Positions 18,810-28,954 of a stretch of 64,000 nt of DNA are shown here, piece by piece. The position numbers were made by a program, and so were the translations under genes. This DNA is from Gemmatimonas sp. GTDB lineage: Bacteria; Gemmatimonadota; Gemmatimonadetes; Longimicrobiales; Longimicrobiaceae. How positions within the stretch are numbered: position 1 is the stretch's first letter; each line of letters opens with the position of its first letter. The stretch covers positions 1 through 64,000 of the forward strand of contig WHSP01000005.1 of assembly GCA_009380025.1 (NCBI GenBank), written 5' to 3'. Under the pieces are notes generated by a model, which worked only from the letters and a program-made list of their open reading frames with translations, had not been told where the DNA came from and made no database searches.

Positions 18810-20018
18810 ATGACCCAGTTGCGACTCTTTCAGGCCCGCCCGGTAGTCGCCCTTGTTCGGGGGGCTATCGGCGTCGTTACGATCGCGACCTTCGCGGTCT
18901 CCCCGGCGTCGGGCCAGAAAGATGACCTTGCGTTCATCAATGGCTCCGGATCGGATCAGTCCGCAACGTACGACGGCCCGACCGCCCTCGAGCGAGGCCA
19001 CTACGCCGTTGTTATCGACCTGGACGAGAATCGCCTCTATTTCAAGCAGGGTGACCTTACGCTCTGGTCCGCGCCGGTGGGGACGGGGACCGGAATGAGG
19101 GTGATCACGAACGACAACGACTGGGAGTTCTCGACGCCGACGGGCCAATTCCAGGTCCAGTACAAGGAGCGTGATCCGATCTGGATCGCGCCCGACTGGT
19201 ACTACATCGAGAACGACCTCCCGGTCCCGCCGGCGAACGACCCCTCCCGCCACAGAGAGGGGGTTCTCGGGGTGGCGGCGGTGTACATTTCGCCGAGTCT
19301 GGCAATTCACGGGACCGATAAGCCGGAGTTGATCGGGGAGCGCGTTTCACACGGCTGCATCCGCCTGGAGAATCGGTACGCGATGCGGCTGTATCACAAC
19401 GTGCAGATCGGCACCGAAGTGATCATCGTGGGAGGGGAGCAGGTAAAGAAGAACGCGCGGGTCGTCGATCTGCGGAAGGGGTACGATCCGTCGCTCGCGT
19501 CGAAGGGTGGTCGGAAAAAGGCCTCCGTCGACAAGGTTTACCAGCGCTGGATCGAGATGGATACGGACGAGTTGGCTGACGTGCTGGAGGAGGAGCTCGA
19601 GGAAGATGTCGACGATTCCCGATGGGACGAGGTTGCCCTGATCCTCGTCGACCGCGCCCAGAATGAGAACGATGAGGCCCTGGACGTGCTCTTCGAGCGG
19701 TCACTTGACCTCCCAACCCGAGCGATCGAACGGGAGTGGGGGACCTTGCTCGCCGATGTCTACCGCCGGGCACCCGAATGGACTCTGGAGATGCTTTCGG
19801 GTCGGACCCCGCGGGAGCGGCGGCGGCTCGCCGGGATGATGGTCGAAGCCTCCGTGACGCTGTACGGAGGTGACCTCGAGTCCCGATCGACCCCGTGGCC
19901 CACCTCCCGCCTGTCGCGCGAAGCCGTCGGCAGGCGAGCCGGGCGTGGCTGGGACCTGCTCGCCGAGGCCGAGCGCCGCCACCGGACGCGAACCGGTACG
20001 GCGAGGACACGGGATTGA
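18810..20018 (+). CDS. L,D-transpeptidase (YkuD) family secreted protein
   Basis: Signal peptide; IHGTDKPELIGERVSHGCIRL YkuD catalytic motif. Confidence 0.9.
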   Translation: MTQLRLFQARPVVALVRGAIGVVTIATFAVSPASGQKDDLAFINGSGSDQSATYDGPTALERGHYAVVIDLDENRLYFKQGDLTLWSAPVGTGTGMRVITNDNDWEFSTPTGQFQVQYKERDPIWIAPDWYYIENDLPVPPANDPSRHREGVLGVAAVYISPSLAIHGTDKPELIGERVSHGCIRLENRYAMRLYHNVQIGTEVIIVGGEQVKKNARVVDLRKGYDPSLASKGGRKKASVDKVYQRWIEMDTDELADVLEEELEEDVDDSRWDEVALILVDRAQNENDEALDVLFERSLDLPTRAIEREWGTLLADVYRRAPEWTLEMLSGRTPRERRRLAGMMVEASVTLYGGDLESRSTPWPTSRLSREAVGRRAGRGWDLLAEAERRHRTRTGTARTRD

Positions 20019-20128
20019 GCCGGGCTACGGCTCGAGCGTGATCCCACAAGTCAGAACGGGGGCGACCCATCCGGCTCGGAACCCCGGGCTCCTCAACGTT
20101 CTGTATACCCGTTGCCGGGGCGGCCCGC

Positions 20129-20875
20129 TCATCTAACCGGGCTCACCCCATCCCCTCGATAGACCGATCCTGAAACGCCGAGAACCTTTTCCGAGTAGCC
20201 GTTTTCCGGGTCACGACCGGCCCGCAGCGCCTGATCCACCGCACCCTGCCCACGGTTGTAAGCGAGCAACGCCAGCTTGACATCCCTGGTGTAAAGGTCG
20301 AGCATGCTGCGGAGGTATCGGAAACCGGTCCGTAGATTGGTTCGTATGTCGAGGATCTGGGCTTCGGTTCTGAGGCTCGGGTCGACGGACCTGGCCGTCG
20401 ACGGCAGGAGTTGAGTCAGGCCGAGGCCGCCCCCCGATCCACGGGCTTGCGGGTCGAATACGCTTTCGACCCGCACGAGACGGAAGCCCAGATCCGGATC
20501 GATCCCTTCCGCGACAGCGCTTTCGACGATCTCGAGGGCGAGCTGACGGGGGATCCGATAGAGACGAGCGAACGCTGCGGCTCGTTCGGACTCCGTCGGG
20601 GGCAGCACTTCGATCTCTACTTCGTTCTGAGAAGGATGACCGAGCAGCCCCCGGTGATCGTCCTTCGAGGTGGGCGGCGGCGTCACCTCCTTACCCAGAA
20701 GCTTTGGTCCCGGCGCCGGCAGCGTATCGAGCTCGACGGGCTGTAATTTCAAACGGCTCGCAGCGGCATCTTCTGCGGCCACGAGCGTGACGAGGATGAC
20801 CACAAGCGGCGCGGTGGCCCTCGCGGTGCGCCTTCGGAGAGTGGCGCAAGGTCGGCCGGCGATCTGGTATAACAA
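20129..20875 (-). CDS. SLT-domain lytic transglycosylase (start uncertain)
   Basis: VRVESVFDPQARGSGGGLGLTQLLPSTAR...LLAYNRGQGAVDQAL. Confidence 0.85.
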   Translation of the reverse strand: MLYQIAGRPCATLRRRTARATAPLVVILVTLVAAEDAAASRLKLQPVELDTLPAPGPKLLGKEVTPPPTSKDDHRGLLGHPSQNEVEIEVLPPTESERAAAFARLYRIPRQLALEIVESAVAEGIDPDLGFRLVRVESVFDPQARGSGGGLGLTQLLPSTARSVDPSLRTEAQILDIRTNLRTGFRYLRSMLDLYTRDVKLALLAYNRGQGAVDQALRAGRDPENGYSEKVLGVSGSVYRGDGVSPVR

Positions 20876-21153
20876 GTTCGCTTGGTGTTCTCGATGCTTC
20901 TCAGTACCACGGTCGTGGCCCGGCCGTGCATGGCCGAGGACCGTAACGAAGGAGAGCCTCGGATACAAGCTTCGTTCCCGACGAAGAACCCATCGCAGAT
21001 TTCGGGAAACGGAGGTGTTCAGCATTGCGCAGAACACATGTGGTATCTTGGACTTGCGTGACTCGTTGACCTGCGGTCCGGGCGCTTGGCTGGAATGAAG
21101 TTCGCAGGGCCGGATGCCATCGGAGAACCACGACGCACAGGAGACAGTGCAGG

Positions 21154-22449
21154 ATGAAACGGTCATATCAGATCGGAGCCGGCGTCTTGCTCATGATGGT
21201 CGGGCTTCCAGGCGTGGCCCCGGCACAGACGCCGGCGTCGACTGCGGGCGCTACCTCGGAACGCTGTGCGAACGGCGCGCGGGTACTCTCCGGCCGGTGT
21301 CCCGCCGAGACATTTTTGCTGGAGGTTCTCGCACGAGACGGGGTTGCCAGCGCCATGGCGACGCTCGATGAGCTCGTTGCGTCGAACGAGGACGTTCGCA
21401 GAGACGCGCATGGTTTTGCGCACGCGATCGGGATCGAGGCATACACGGGTGCGGAAGAAGTAGGTGAGGTTTTCTCTCGCTGCACGCCGGCATACCAGTC
21501 GGGATGCTATCACGGCGTGATCCAGTCGTACTTCGGCCATCAGATAGAGCACACTGGCAATGGTCTGGATCCTAGCCTGATCAATGCGCTCTGTCGCACG
21601 CATCGAGAAGGCAACTCGTCGCGTTGGCTACTCTTCCAGTGTGCCCATGGAATGGGACACGGGCTGGTCATGGTCGCCAGCGGCGACTTGCCTGGCTCTC
21701 TGGAAGGCTGTGACCTCGTAGTCGAGATGTGGGAGCGGGAGGCGTGTTACGGTGGCGTCTTCATGGAGAATATCGTTCGGGCAACGTTACCACACCACAC
21801 CGTTGGCCGCCCTGACGCTGGGACGCACCAGCACGGGGCCGCCGCCGAACCGATGGACCCTCACGACCACGGAGTCGCCGGAGCAGCAGGTGGACAGCGC
21901 GAACCGTTCGAGCCGCTGCGAGCGGATGAGCCTCTCTATCCGTGTAGCGTTCTCGCGACTCGGTATAATCCGGCGTGTTACCAGATGCAGACCTCGGCCA
22001 TCTTGCACTTCAACGGCCAGGACATCCCGGCCGCGGCGAGGGTCTGCACGACCGCTCCGGCCTCCTACCGCGAGATCTGCTTCCAGAGTCTCGGCCGCGA
22101 CGTGAGCGCGCAGACCGGGCAGGATCATGAGCGCGCGATCGAACTGTGCCGAAGCGCCCCGCCGGATTATGAGCCGTGGTGCCACATCGGTTACACGAAG
22201 AATCTCATAGACATCACTGCCGATCCCGCGGATGGCTTTGCCTACTGCCGCATCCTTCCGCCCGGCCAATCGAAAGGATTCTGTTACATCGCGGTTGGTG
22301 AACAGATCTGGGTCCTCCACGAATCGGAGGAGCGCCGGGAGGCTCTGTGCGGAGTGGCGGAGACGCCGTATGTCGAGGAGTGTCGTTACGGGGCTGGACT
22401 TGCCGATGACTCCCCGCCTCCCAGTGTGGAGCGCCTGGGAGCGCGATGA
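21154..22449 (+). CDS. Secreted Cys/His-rich repeat protein of unknown function
   Basis: Signal peptide; serial C-x(10-11)-C units (CSVLATRYNPAC, CTTAPASYREIC, CRSAPPDYEPWC, CRILPPGQSKGFC, CGVAETPYVEEC) and His-rich linker. Confidence 0.8.
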   Translation: MKRSYQIGAGVLLMMVGLPGVAPAQTPASTAGATSERCANGARVLSGRCPAETFLLEVLARDGVASAMATLDELVASNEDVRRDAHGFAHAIGIEAYTGAEEVGEVFSRCTPAYQSGCYHGVIQSYFGHQIEHTGNGLDPSLINALCRTHREGNSSRWLLFQCAHGMGHGLVMVASGDLPGSLEGCDLVVEMWEREACYGGVFMENIVRATLPHHTVGRPDAGTHQHGAAAEPMDPHDHGVAGAAGGQREPFEPLRADEPLYPCSVLATRYNPACYQMQTSAILHFNGQDIPAAARVCTTAPASYREICFQSLGRDVSAQTGQDHERAIELCRSAPPDYEPWCHIGYTKNLIDITADPADGFAYCRILPPGQSKGFCYIAVGEQIWVLHESEERREALCGVAETPYVEECRYGAGLADDSPPPSVERLGAR

Positions 22450-23642
22450 GGCCGGCGGCGGTTCTCAGGCTCAGGAAGGATGAGGATCGCCGCCTGAGGG
22501 CCGGGCACCTCTGGGTATTCAGCAATGAGATCGATGTCGCCACGACCCCACTCGACGACATCGAGCCGGGCCAGGCGGTCGAGCTGCAGGACGCACGGGG
22601 CAACTTCGTCGCCTGGGGGTACGCGAACCCCCACTCGCTGATCACCGCGCGGATCCTCAGCCGCCGCCGGGATCAACCTCTCGGCGCCGATCTCGTGGCG
22701 AAACGGCTCGGATACGCGCTCTCCCTCCGGGAGCGGCTCTTCCCGCAATCTCCCTTCTACCGACTCTGCTTCGGGGAAAGCGACGGCCTCCCCGGCCTCG
22801 TCGTCGATCGCTACGGTTCCTATCTCGTGGTGCAGCCGACCACTGCCGGGATGGAGCGCTCTCTGGACGAGGTGCTGACCTGCCTCACCGAAATGCTGAG
22901 TCCGGACGGCATCGTCGTACGCGCCGACTCCCCGTTGCGGCGGCATGAAGGTCTGGATCTCTATTCGCGAATCGCCACCGGAAATGTGCCGGAGTCCGTG
23001 GAGATCATGGAGAACGGGGTGCGGTTCCGCGTTCCCGTCCTACTCGGCCAGAAGACAGGGTGGTTCTACGATCACCGTCGGAACCGGGCCCGGCTTCGCG
23101 ACTACGTCGCCGGAACTCGGGTTCTGGACGTCTTTTCCTACGTGGGAGGTTGGGGAGTCCAGGCAGCGGTCTTCGGCGCGCGGGAGGTTGTGTGTGTTGA
23201 CGCCTCGACGGCCGCTCTCGCCGAACTCCGCGCCAATGCGGATCTGAACGGCGTCTCCGACCGCGTTCAGGTTGTCGAGGGCGATGCCTTCGAATCGCTC
23301 GAGCGACTCGAGTCCAGCGGGAATCGTTTCGATTTCATCGTTCTAGATCCACCGGCCTTCATCAAGCGGAAGAAGGATCTCAAGAAGGGAGAGCAAGCCT
23401 ATCGGCGCCTGAACCGGGTCGCCCTCACGCTCCTCGCGGCGGACGGCGTGCTCATGTCGGCGTCCTGCTCCTTCCACCTGGGGCGAGACGCCTTCCTGCG
23501 CGCGATCCTTTGGGCGGCAGGGAGGGAGGGCCGGGAAATCCAGGTGATCGAGGAAGGCCACCAAGGGCCGGACCATCCCATCCATCCGGCGATCCCCGAG
23601 ACGAACTATCTGAAGGCGTTCTTCGTGCGGACGCTGAGCTGA
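22446..23642 (+). CDS. rlmI: Class I SAM-dependent rRNA methyltransferase (RlmI-like)
   Basis: RKDEDRRLRAGHLWVFSNEI PUA start, DPPAFIKRKKDLKKGEQAYRRLN. Confidence 0.92.
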   Translation: MRPAAVLRLRKDEDRRLRAGHLWVFSNEIDVATTPLDDIEPGQAVELQDARGNFVAWGYANPHSLITARILSRRRDQPLGADLVAKRLGYALSLRERLFPQSPFYRLCFGESDGLPGLVVDRYGSYLVVQPTTAGMERSLDEVLTCLTEMLSPDGIVVRADSPLRRHEGLDLYSRIATGNVPESVEIMENGVRFRVPVLLGQKTGWFYDHRRNRARLRDYVAGTRVLDVFSYVGGWGVQAAVFGAREVVCVDASTAALAELRANADLNGVSDRVQVVEGDAFESLERLESSGNRFDFIVLDPPAFIKRKKDLKKGEQAYRRLNRVALTLLAADGVLMSASCSFHLGRDAFLRAILWAAGREGREIQVIEEGHQGPDHPIHPAIPETNYLKAFFVRTLS

Positions 23643-23818
23643 TCACCAACCGACACCTCTCAAACTGTTCTGGACCCGGGCCGACAGGCGGGTATGGCAT
23701 TCGGTTGCCGTCGGCGCCCCGGAGCGAGCGACGCGGCTCCGGTCAGAACGTTGGCCGAGTGTCTAGACTGGTGTAGATTCAGGCACATCGATACTCGCCA
23801 CCCCAATCAAGGCCCATC

Positions 23819-24265
23819 ATGGCTGTTCAGATCACCGGGAAGTACCAGGGCGGCTTGAAGATGGAGCTTCGGCACGGCCCGTCGGGCACGACTTTGACGA
23901 CGGCAGCTCCAAGAGACAACCAGGGCGATGGGAGCTCCTTCTCACCGACCGACTTGATGGCGGCCGCGCTCGGCAGCTGCATCGTCACGACCATGGCAAT
24001 CGCTGCTCAGCGTCAAGCGATTCCCTTCACAGGCGCCGACTTCGTCATCGAGAAGCACATGCGGAGCGACCCGCGACGAGTCGACCGCCTTCCGATCTCG
24101 ATCCGAATGCCAGCGGAGCTCAGCGAGGCGGATCGAGACCGCTTGGAGTACGTCGCCCAAAACTGTCCGGTAGCGAGGAGCCTCCTCCCGGAGATCGAGG
24201 CGGTCGTCACCTTCGAGTACCCCGAGCGCATCCCTCTCCAGGCATCGAGCGATACGTCGGGCTGA
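23819..24265 (+). CDS. OsmC family protein
   Basis: FSPTDLMAAALGSCIVTTMAIAAQ motif, NCPVARSL C-terminal Cys. Confidence 0.9.
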   Translation: MAVQITGKYQGGLKMELRHGPSGTTLTTAAPRDNQGDGSSFSPTDLMAAALGSCIVTTMAIAAQRQAIPFTGADFVIEKHMRSDPRRVDRLPISIRMPAELSEADRDRLEYVAQNCPVARSLLPEIEAVVTFEYPERIPLQASSDTSG

Positions 24266-24303
24266 GAAAGGACAGCCAGCCGAACCGCCGGTCCTCGCAA
24301 CGC

Positions 24304-24340
24304 CTAGACGGCTGTTGAAAAACAGGCGGCCTGTTGATGA
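24304..24340 (+). repeat. Partial MITE-like repeat end (copy C)
   Basis: CTAGACGGCTGTTGAAAAACAGGCGGCC resembles terminal repeat CTAGAAGGCTGTTGAGAAAACAGGC of copy A. Confidence 0.6.
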
Positions 24341-24353
24341 CTCGGCTACAGCT

Positions 24354-25415
24354 TCAGAGGAGTTCAGCGATGCGGCGCTGCGCCCGTGGAAGCGCGAACT
24401 CGCCAAGCTCCCCCTCCCTCACCCAACGTACGCCGTCGGCAGCGAGTCCCCGGCTCGGATCGGTCTTCGGGCTAGCAAGCACGGCATCGTAGGTCACCCT
24501 GACGTGGGAAAAGGCGTGGTCAACGCTGCCGAGCTGACGGACGACTGCTACCTTGATTCCTGCCCACTCCGTAGCCGCCCGATGGGCTCCCGCGACGATG
24601 GACTCGCCCGGCGAGCGTGAAACACCGGGAAACTCCCATAACCCCCCGAGTCGACCCCGCCCAGGGCGTCGCACCAGCAGCAGAGTCTCCTCATGCCGAA
24701 CCACGGCCACCGAATGCTTCTCGATGGGCGTTTCACGGGGTCGGCGAGGAGCTGGGCGTTCGCCAACCGTGCCGGCTGCGCGAGCCCTGCAATGGAGATC
24801 GATAGGACAGCGTCCACAGGTCGGAGAGCGAGAAGTGCAAACAGTGGCGCCGAAGTCCATGAGCGCCTGGTTCAGGTCGCCCGGCCTTTCGCCGGGTATG
24901 ATTCGTTCGGCCACGAACCAGAGGCCAGAATCCTTCGGCGCCGGATCGTCGAAAACCCTGGCAAAGACACGACGAACGTTGCCATCCACGACGGGCTCCT
25001 CCCGGCCGAACGCAATGGAGAGGATGGCCCCTGCGGTGTACCTTCCCACGCCTGGGAGCGCCCGGAGCCGCTCCGGATCTTGGGGAACTCGACCGCCATA
25101 TCGATCGGCGACCTCGCGCACGGCCCGATGGAGGTTCCGCGCCCGAGAGTAGTAACCGAGCCCCTCCCACTCCTTGAGCACCTCGTCGAGGGATGCGGCG
25201 CCCAGGGCCGTTAGCGTCGGGAACCTCTGGATCCAGCGTTCGAAGTAGGGGCGGACGGTCTCGACGCGGGTCTGCTGGAGCATCACTTCCGATAGCCAGA
25301 CCCGATAGGGATCGGGACGATCACCCGGCGTCGCTCTCCAGGGCAGCTCTCGGCGGTTTTCGTCGTACCAGTCGAGGAGAGCCTGACGAAGCGCCACTAG
25401 CTCGGCACCCGTCAC
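24354..25415 (-). CDS. mutY: A/G-specific adenine glycosylase
   Basis: VWLSEVMLQQTRVETVRPYFERW...LPGVGRYTAGAILSIAF, FeS cluster Cys motif, C-terminal Nudix-like domain; GTG start at 25415. Confidence 0.95.
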   Translation of the reverse strand: MTGAELVALRQALLDWYDENRRELPWRATPGDRPDPYRVWLSEVMLQQTRVETVRPYFERWIQRFPTLTALGAASLDEVLKEWEGLGYYSRARNLHRAVREVADRYGGRVPQDPERLRALPGVGRYTAGAILSIAFGREEPVVDGNVRRVFARVFDDPAPKDSGLWFVAERIIPGERPGDLNQALMDFGATVCTSRSPTCGRCPIDLHCRARAAGTVGERPAPRRPRETPIEKHSVAVVRHEETLLLVRRPGRGRLGGLWEFPGVSRSPGESIVAGAHRAATEWAGIKVAVVRQLGSVDHAFSHVRVTYDAVLASPKTDPSRGLAADGVRWVREGELGEFALPRAQRRIAELL

Positions 25416-25416
25416 C

Positions 25417-26808
25417 TCACGAGACCTCACGAAATGCCGCCTTCCAGTTCGTGCCAAGCAGTAGCAGGAGGAGCAGCGAGGATCCTGCGGCGAGCGCTGC
25501 ACGAGCGCCAAAGAGCCGAGCGATCGCCCCCGCCTGGAGGTACCCGACTGGTGTCATCCCGAGGAACATCACCACGTAGACCGCCATCACCCGTCCCCTC
25601 AGCCCGTTCGGCACGAGGGTCTGGAGGAGCGAGTTGGCGGTCGCCGTGCTCAGAATCATGGCGAATCCCGCGGCGGCGAGAAGTGCCAGGGAGACGGGGA
25701 AGGAGAGAGAAAGCGCAAACCCGGTGACGAGCGTCGTGAACGCGGTCGCCGACAGGACAAGAAGGCGGCCACGCGGCACGCGCTCCGTGATGCTGGCAAG
25801 AGTGAGCCCGCCGAGCAACGCCCCGGCGCCGGTTGCGGAGTAGAGCCAACCCATGCCCTCCGGTCCTACGACGAGGATGTCGCGAGCAAAGACCGGCAGC
25901 AGCATCGTATAGGGGAACACGAGAACGGACGCTGCGGCGACGAAGAGCACGATGCTGCGTGCCACCCGGTGATGCCAGATCCAGCTGAACCCCTCCCGGA
26001 TGTTGGCCCAGGTCGATACCGTCTGAGGTATCCTCTCGGGTCTCGGCCGCCGAATGGCCAGGAGTCCGCCCAGCACAGCGAGATACGAGATCGCATTCCC
26101 GTAGAAGCAGGCGGCGACTCCCACCGCCGCGATCAACGCCCCGGCGATCGCCGGGCCAATCATGCGTGTGCCGTTGAAGGCGGACGAGTTCAGGGCGATG
26201 GCGCTCGTCAAATCCCTCTCGCCCACCAACTCGATGAAGAAGCTCTGCCGGGTTGGGATCTCGAACGCGTTCGCAGTCCCGAGGGTCAGCACCAGCACGA
26301 TGATCCACCCAATGCCGATGACGTCGAGGTGAGTCAGGACGGCCAGGCCGAGCGCCTGTAGGAAGGCGACGGACTGGGCGACGATCAGAATCGTTCGCTT
26401 GTCGAGCCGATCCGCGATGGTTCCCGCGTACAGCGAAAACAGAAGGATTGGCAGGGACGTGCCGGCATTGACAACACCCAGCCAGAACGTTGAATCTGTC
26501 AGCTCGAGGACGAGCCAGCCGAGCGCGGTGATCTGTAGCCAGGTGCCACCCAGCGAGAGCAGATGGCCAACATAGAAAAGCCGGAAGTTGCGATGGCGCA
26601 GAGCCGAGAAAGTGCTGCGAAATCCACCCGCGAGTCCGCCCGAAGTTACCGGCGGATTCGCGACCTGCGATGCGGACGGAATGTATCTGTTGCTCAGAGA
26701 GACCTTTACCCGAACCCGTAAAGGCGCCAAATATAAGGTCTGAACCGCGGCTCCGTCAGGCCTGCCCGGTTTCGTCCCGGGGGGTCGCCAGCCATCGAGT
26801 CCCAGCAT
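25417..26808 (-). CDS. MFS transporter (start uncertain)
   Basis: FRLFYVGHLLSLGGTWLQITALGWLVLELTDSTFWLG; about 12 TM segments. Confidence 0.88.
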   Translation of the reverse strand: MLGLDGWRPPGTKPGRPDGAAVQTLYLAPLRVRVKVSLSNRYIPSASQVANPPVTSGGLAGGFRSTFSALRHRNFRLFYVGHLLSLGGTWLQITALGWLVLELTDSTFWLGVVNAGTSLPILLFSLYAGTIADRLDKRTILIVAQSVAFLQALGLAVLTHLDVIGIGWIIVLVLTLGTANAFEIPTRQSFFIELVGERDLTSAIALNSSAFNGTRMIGPAIAGALIAAVGVAACFYGNAISYLAVLGGLLAIRRPRPERIPQTVSTWANIREGFSWIWHHRVARSIVLFVAAASVLVFPYTMLLPVFARDILVVGPEGMGWLYSATGAGALLGGLTLASITERVPRGRLLVLSATAFTTLVTGFALSLSFPVSLALLAAAGFAMILSTATANSLLQTLVPNGLRGRVMAVYVVMFLGMTPVGYLQAGAIARLFGARAALAAGSSLLLLLLLGTNWKAAFREVS

Positions 26809-26828
26809 GCCTCACACACGCACCTTCA

Positions 26829-28121
26829 ATGCGCTATACGAACTACTCCCGCTACTCGGGGCATCACGCCGACGCTCTCAACATCGAGGCGCTCCTCGAG
26901 CACCTGTCGGATTTCCTGCTCCAGAGCGGCTTCGCCGGGGGGCCGCACGATCACCCCTACTGGGGGGAGTTCGGCGACGAGGACCGCTCGCTCGACGCAC
27001 TCAAGAACGCTCTGCTACGCGCGCTCGTCGAGAGCGGTCAGCTGACCCCCGAGATGTTGGATGAGCTGCGAGGGAAGGGAGGCGACGAGGAGGTTCAGCA
27101 GCAGATTGCCGAGCTCCTCGACCGACTGGTCCAGCGGCTCATGGAGGAGGGATATCTCGACGTGAATGAGGCGCCGGCGATGCCCGGTGGGCAGATCCCA
27201 CTTTCTGAAGCCGACGGAAAGATCGACGATGCTCGCTCCGCATCGAGGCATGTGGAATTCAACCTGACCCAGAAAGGCATCGACTTTCTGGGATACCGGA
27301 CCCTCCGTCAGCTACTCGGGGCCATGGGCCGATCCGGCTTCGGTTCGCACCAGACCCCGCACCTCGCGACCGGCGTCGAGGCGGAGGCCGCGAGCCGACC
27401 CTACCAGTTCGGCGACACGCTGAACCTGGATATCCCGCGCACTCTCACGAGCGCCCTGGCGCGGGAGGGCCTTCATGACGACGGCACCATTCCCCTCGAC
27501 TACGACGATCTGTACGTCCACCAGGCCGAGTATCGGTCCAGCTGTGCCACCGTGCTTCTTCTCGACACGAGCCACTCCATGATCCTCTACGGCGAGGATC
27601 GATTCACCCCGGCAAAGAAGGTCGCCCTGGCGCTCACGCACCTCATCCGCACCCAGTTCCCTGGCGACACCCTTCGAGTCGTGCTGTTCGGCGACCGTGC
27701 GGAGGAGATCCCCCTGTCGCGCCTCGCGCACGCCCAGGTCGGACCCTTCCATACGAACACCGCGGATGGGCTCAAGCTGGCACGGCGTATCCTCATGGCC
27801 CAGAACAAGGAGATGCGCCAGATCGTCATGATCACTGATGGTAAGCCCTCCGCCTTGACGCTCGAGGACGGCCGGATCTACAAGAACCCGATGGGCCTGG
27901 ACCGCCATGTGCTCCGCGAGACATTCGCCCAGGTCGCGGCATGCAGAAAGTCGGGCATCTTGATCAACACATTCATGCTCGCGCGAGACCCGTCACTTGT
28001 CGCCTTCGTCAACCAGGTCTCGCAGATCGCCCGTGGGAAGGCGTACTTCACAACGACGATGACCCTGGGTCAGTACATCATGCGCGATTTCCTGCGCCGG
28101 AAGACGAGGCGTGCCGGGTAG
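26829..28121 (+). CDS. VWA domain-containing protein
   Basis: [34 protein letters not shown]-like motif; [12 protein letters not shown]. Confidence 0.88.
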   Translation: MRYTNYSRYSGHHADALNIEALLEHLSDFLLQSGFAGGPHDHPYWGEFGDEDRSLDALKNALLRALVESGQLTPEMLDELRGKGGDEEVQQQIAELLDRLVQRLMEEGYLDVNEAPAMPGGQIPLSEADGKIDDARSASRHVEFNLTQKGIDFLGYRTLRQLLGAMGRSGFGSHQTPHLATGVEAEAASRPYQFGDTLNLDIPRTLTSALAREGLHDDGTIPLDYDDLYVHQAEYRSSCATVLLLDTSHSMILYGEDRFTPAKKVALALTHLIRTQFPGDTLRVVLFGDRAEEIPLSRLAHAQVGPFHTNTADGLKLARRILMAQNKEMRQIVMITDGKPSALTLEDGRIYKNPMGLDRHVLRETFAQVAACRKSGILINTFMLARDPSLVAFVNQVSQIARGKAYFTTTMTLGQYIMRDFLRRKTRRAG

Positions 28122-28145
28122 GCGAAGTAGCACTCGCACGAAAAA

Positions 28146-28171
28146 GGCGACCAGCTCCGATGCTGGTCGCC
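28146..28171. terminator. Bidirectional-looking terminator hairpin
   Basis: GGCGACCAGC-TCCGAT-GCTGGTCGCC between convergent genes. Confidence 0.75.
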
Positions 28172-28223
28172 TCTCCGTTTGTCCGCGCCGAGGGGGGCGG
28201 GGCAGACCAGGCTTCCCCGCGGC

Positions 28224-28823
28224 TCAATAATAGGGATCAGCCCCCGCGTCGTGATCGGTTACGTCTACGATGTTGTCGATCTCGGGAACCTGCTCGCGGA
28301 TCATCCGCTCGATGCCCATCCGAAGGGTTGCCGCCGAAGCGGCGCAGCCCTGACACCCACCGCCCATCCGGATGTACATGGTATCATCGCTTACATCGAC
28401 CAACTCGACTACCCCGCCGTGCGAGGCGATCCCAGGATTGATCACCTCGTCAATCACCTGCTGAACCCGTTCGGCCAGGGGACCCGAGAGCCGTAGGTCG
28501 GAAGCGTCTCTCGGCGGCGTCGGCCGCGCGTTCGGGTCGCTCACCCGGAACCCACTGTTTCCGTTCTCCTCCACCCAATCGACCACCGCTCCACCGAGGA
28601 GGTTCGAGGTGTCCAGGTTCAGGAAGACCCGGATTCCGTCGACATTGACCGCGATCTCCGTTCGCTGCCGCTCCTCCTTGTCCACGAGGAAGATCGCGTA
28701 GCTTCGGGCCAGCGGTGATTGCGCGTTCGAGTCGAGAGTAATCCGCAACGCCGGATCGCGAACGACCTCCTCCGTTACGAATTCACCGATCCTGTCACGC
28801 GCCTGCTGCGTTATCTCGATCAT
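28224..28823 (-). CDS. NfuA-like Fe-S carrier (IscA-like plus NifU C-terminal domain)
   Basis: MGGGCQGCAASAATLRMGIERMI CxxC motif with N-terminal IscA-like segment. Confidence 0.88.
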   Translation of the reverse strand: MIEITQQARDRIGEFVTEEVVRDPALRITLDSNAQSPLARSYAIFLVDKEERQRTEIAVNVDGIRVFLNLDTSNLLGGAVVDWVEENGNSGFRVSDPNARPTPPRDASDLRLSGPLAERVQQVIDEVINPGIASHGGVVELVDVSDDTMYIRMGGGCQGCAASAATLRMGIERMIREQVPEIDNIVDVTDHDAGADPYY

Positions 28824-28954
28824 CGTATCTCCAACTTCCGCTACAAGGAACCCATTGATACACTCGCTCCGTGGTGGGGTTCTTCGCAAGCGGGGCTCGT
28901 TGGACGGCCGACAGACACGCCTCCGATCACGCCGTTGACCGTCGCCGTGTGCCC

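Noticed and set aside
26829-28121. VWA gene as part of a MoxR/VWA or ternary defence-type system
   Set aside because: No MoxR ATPase or partner genes adjacent; neighbours are an unrelated MFS transporter and NfuA.
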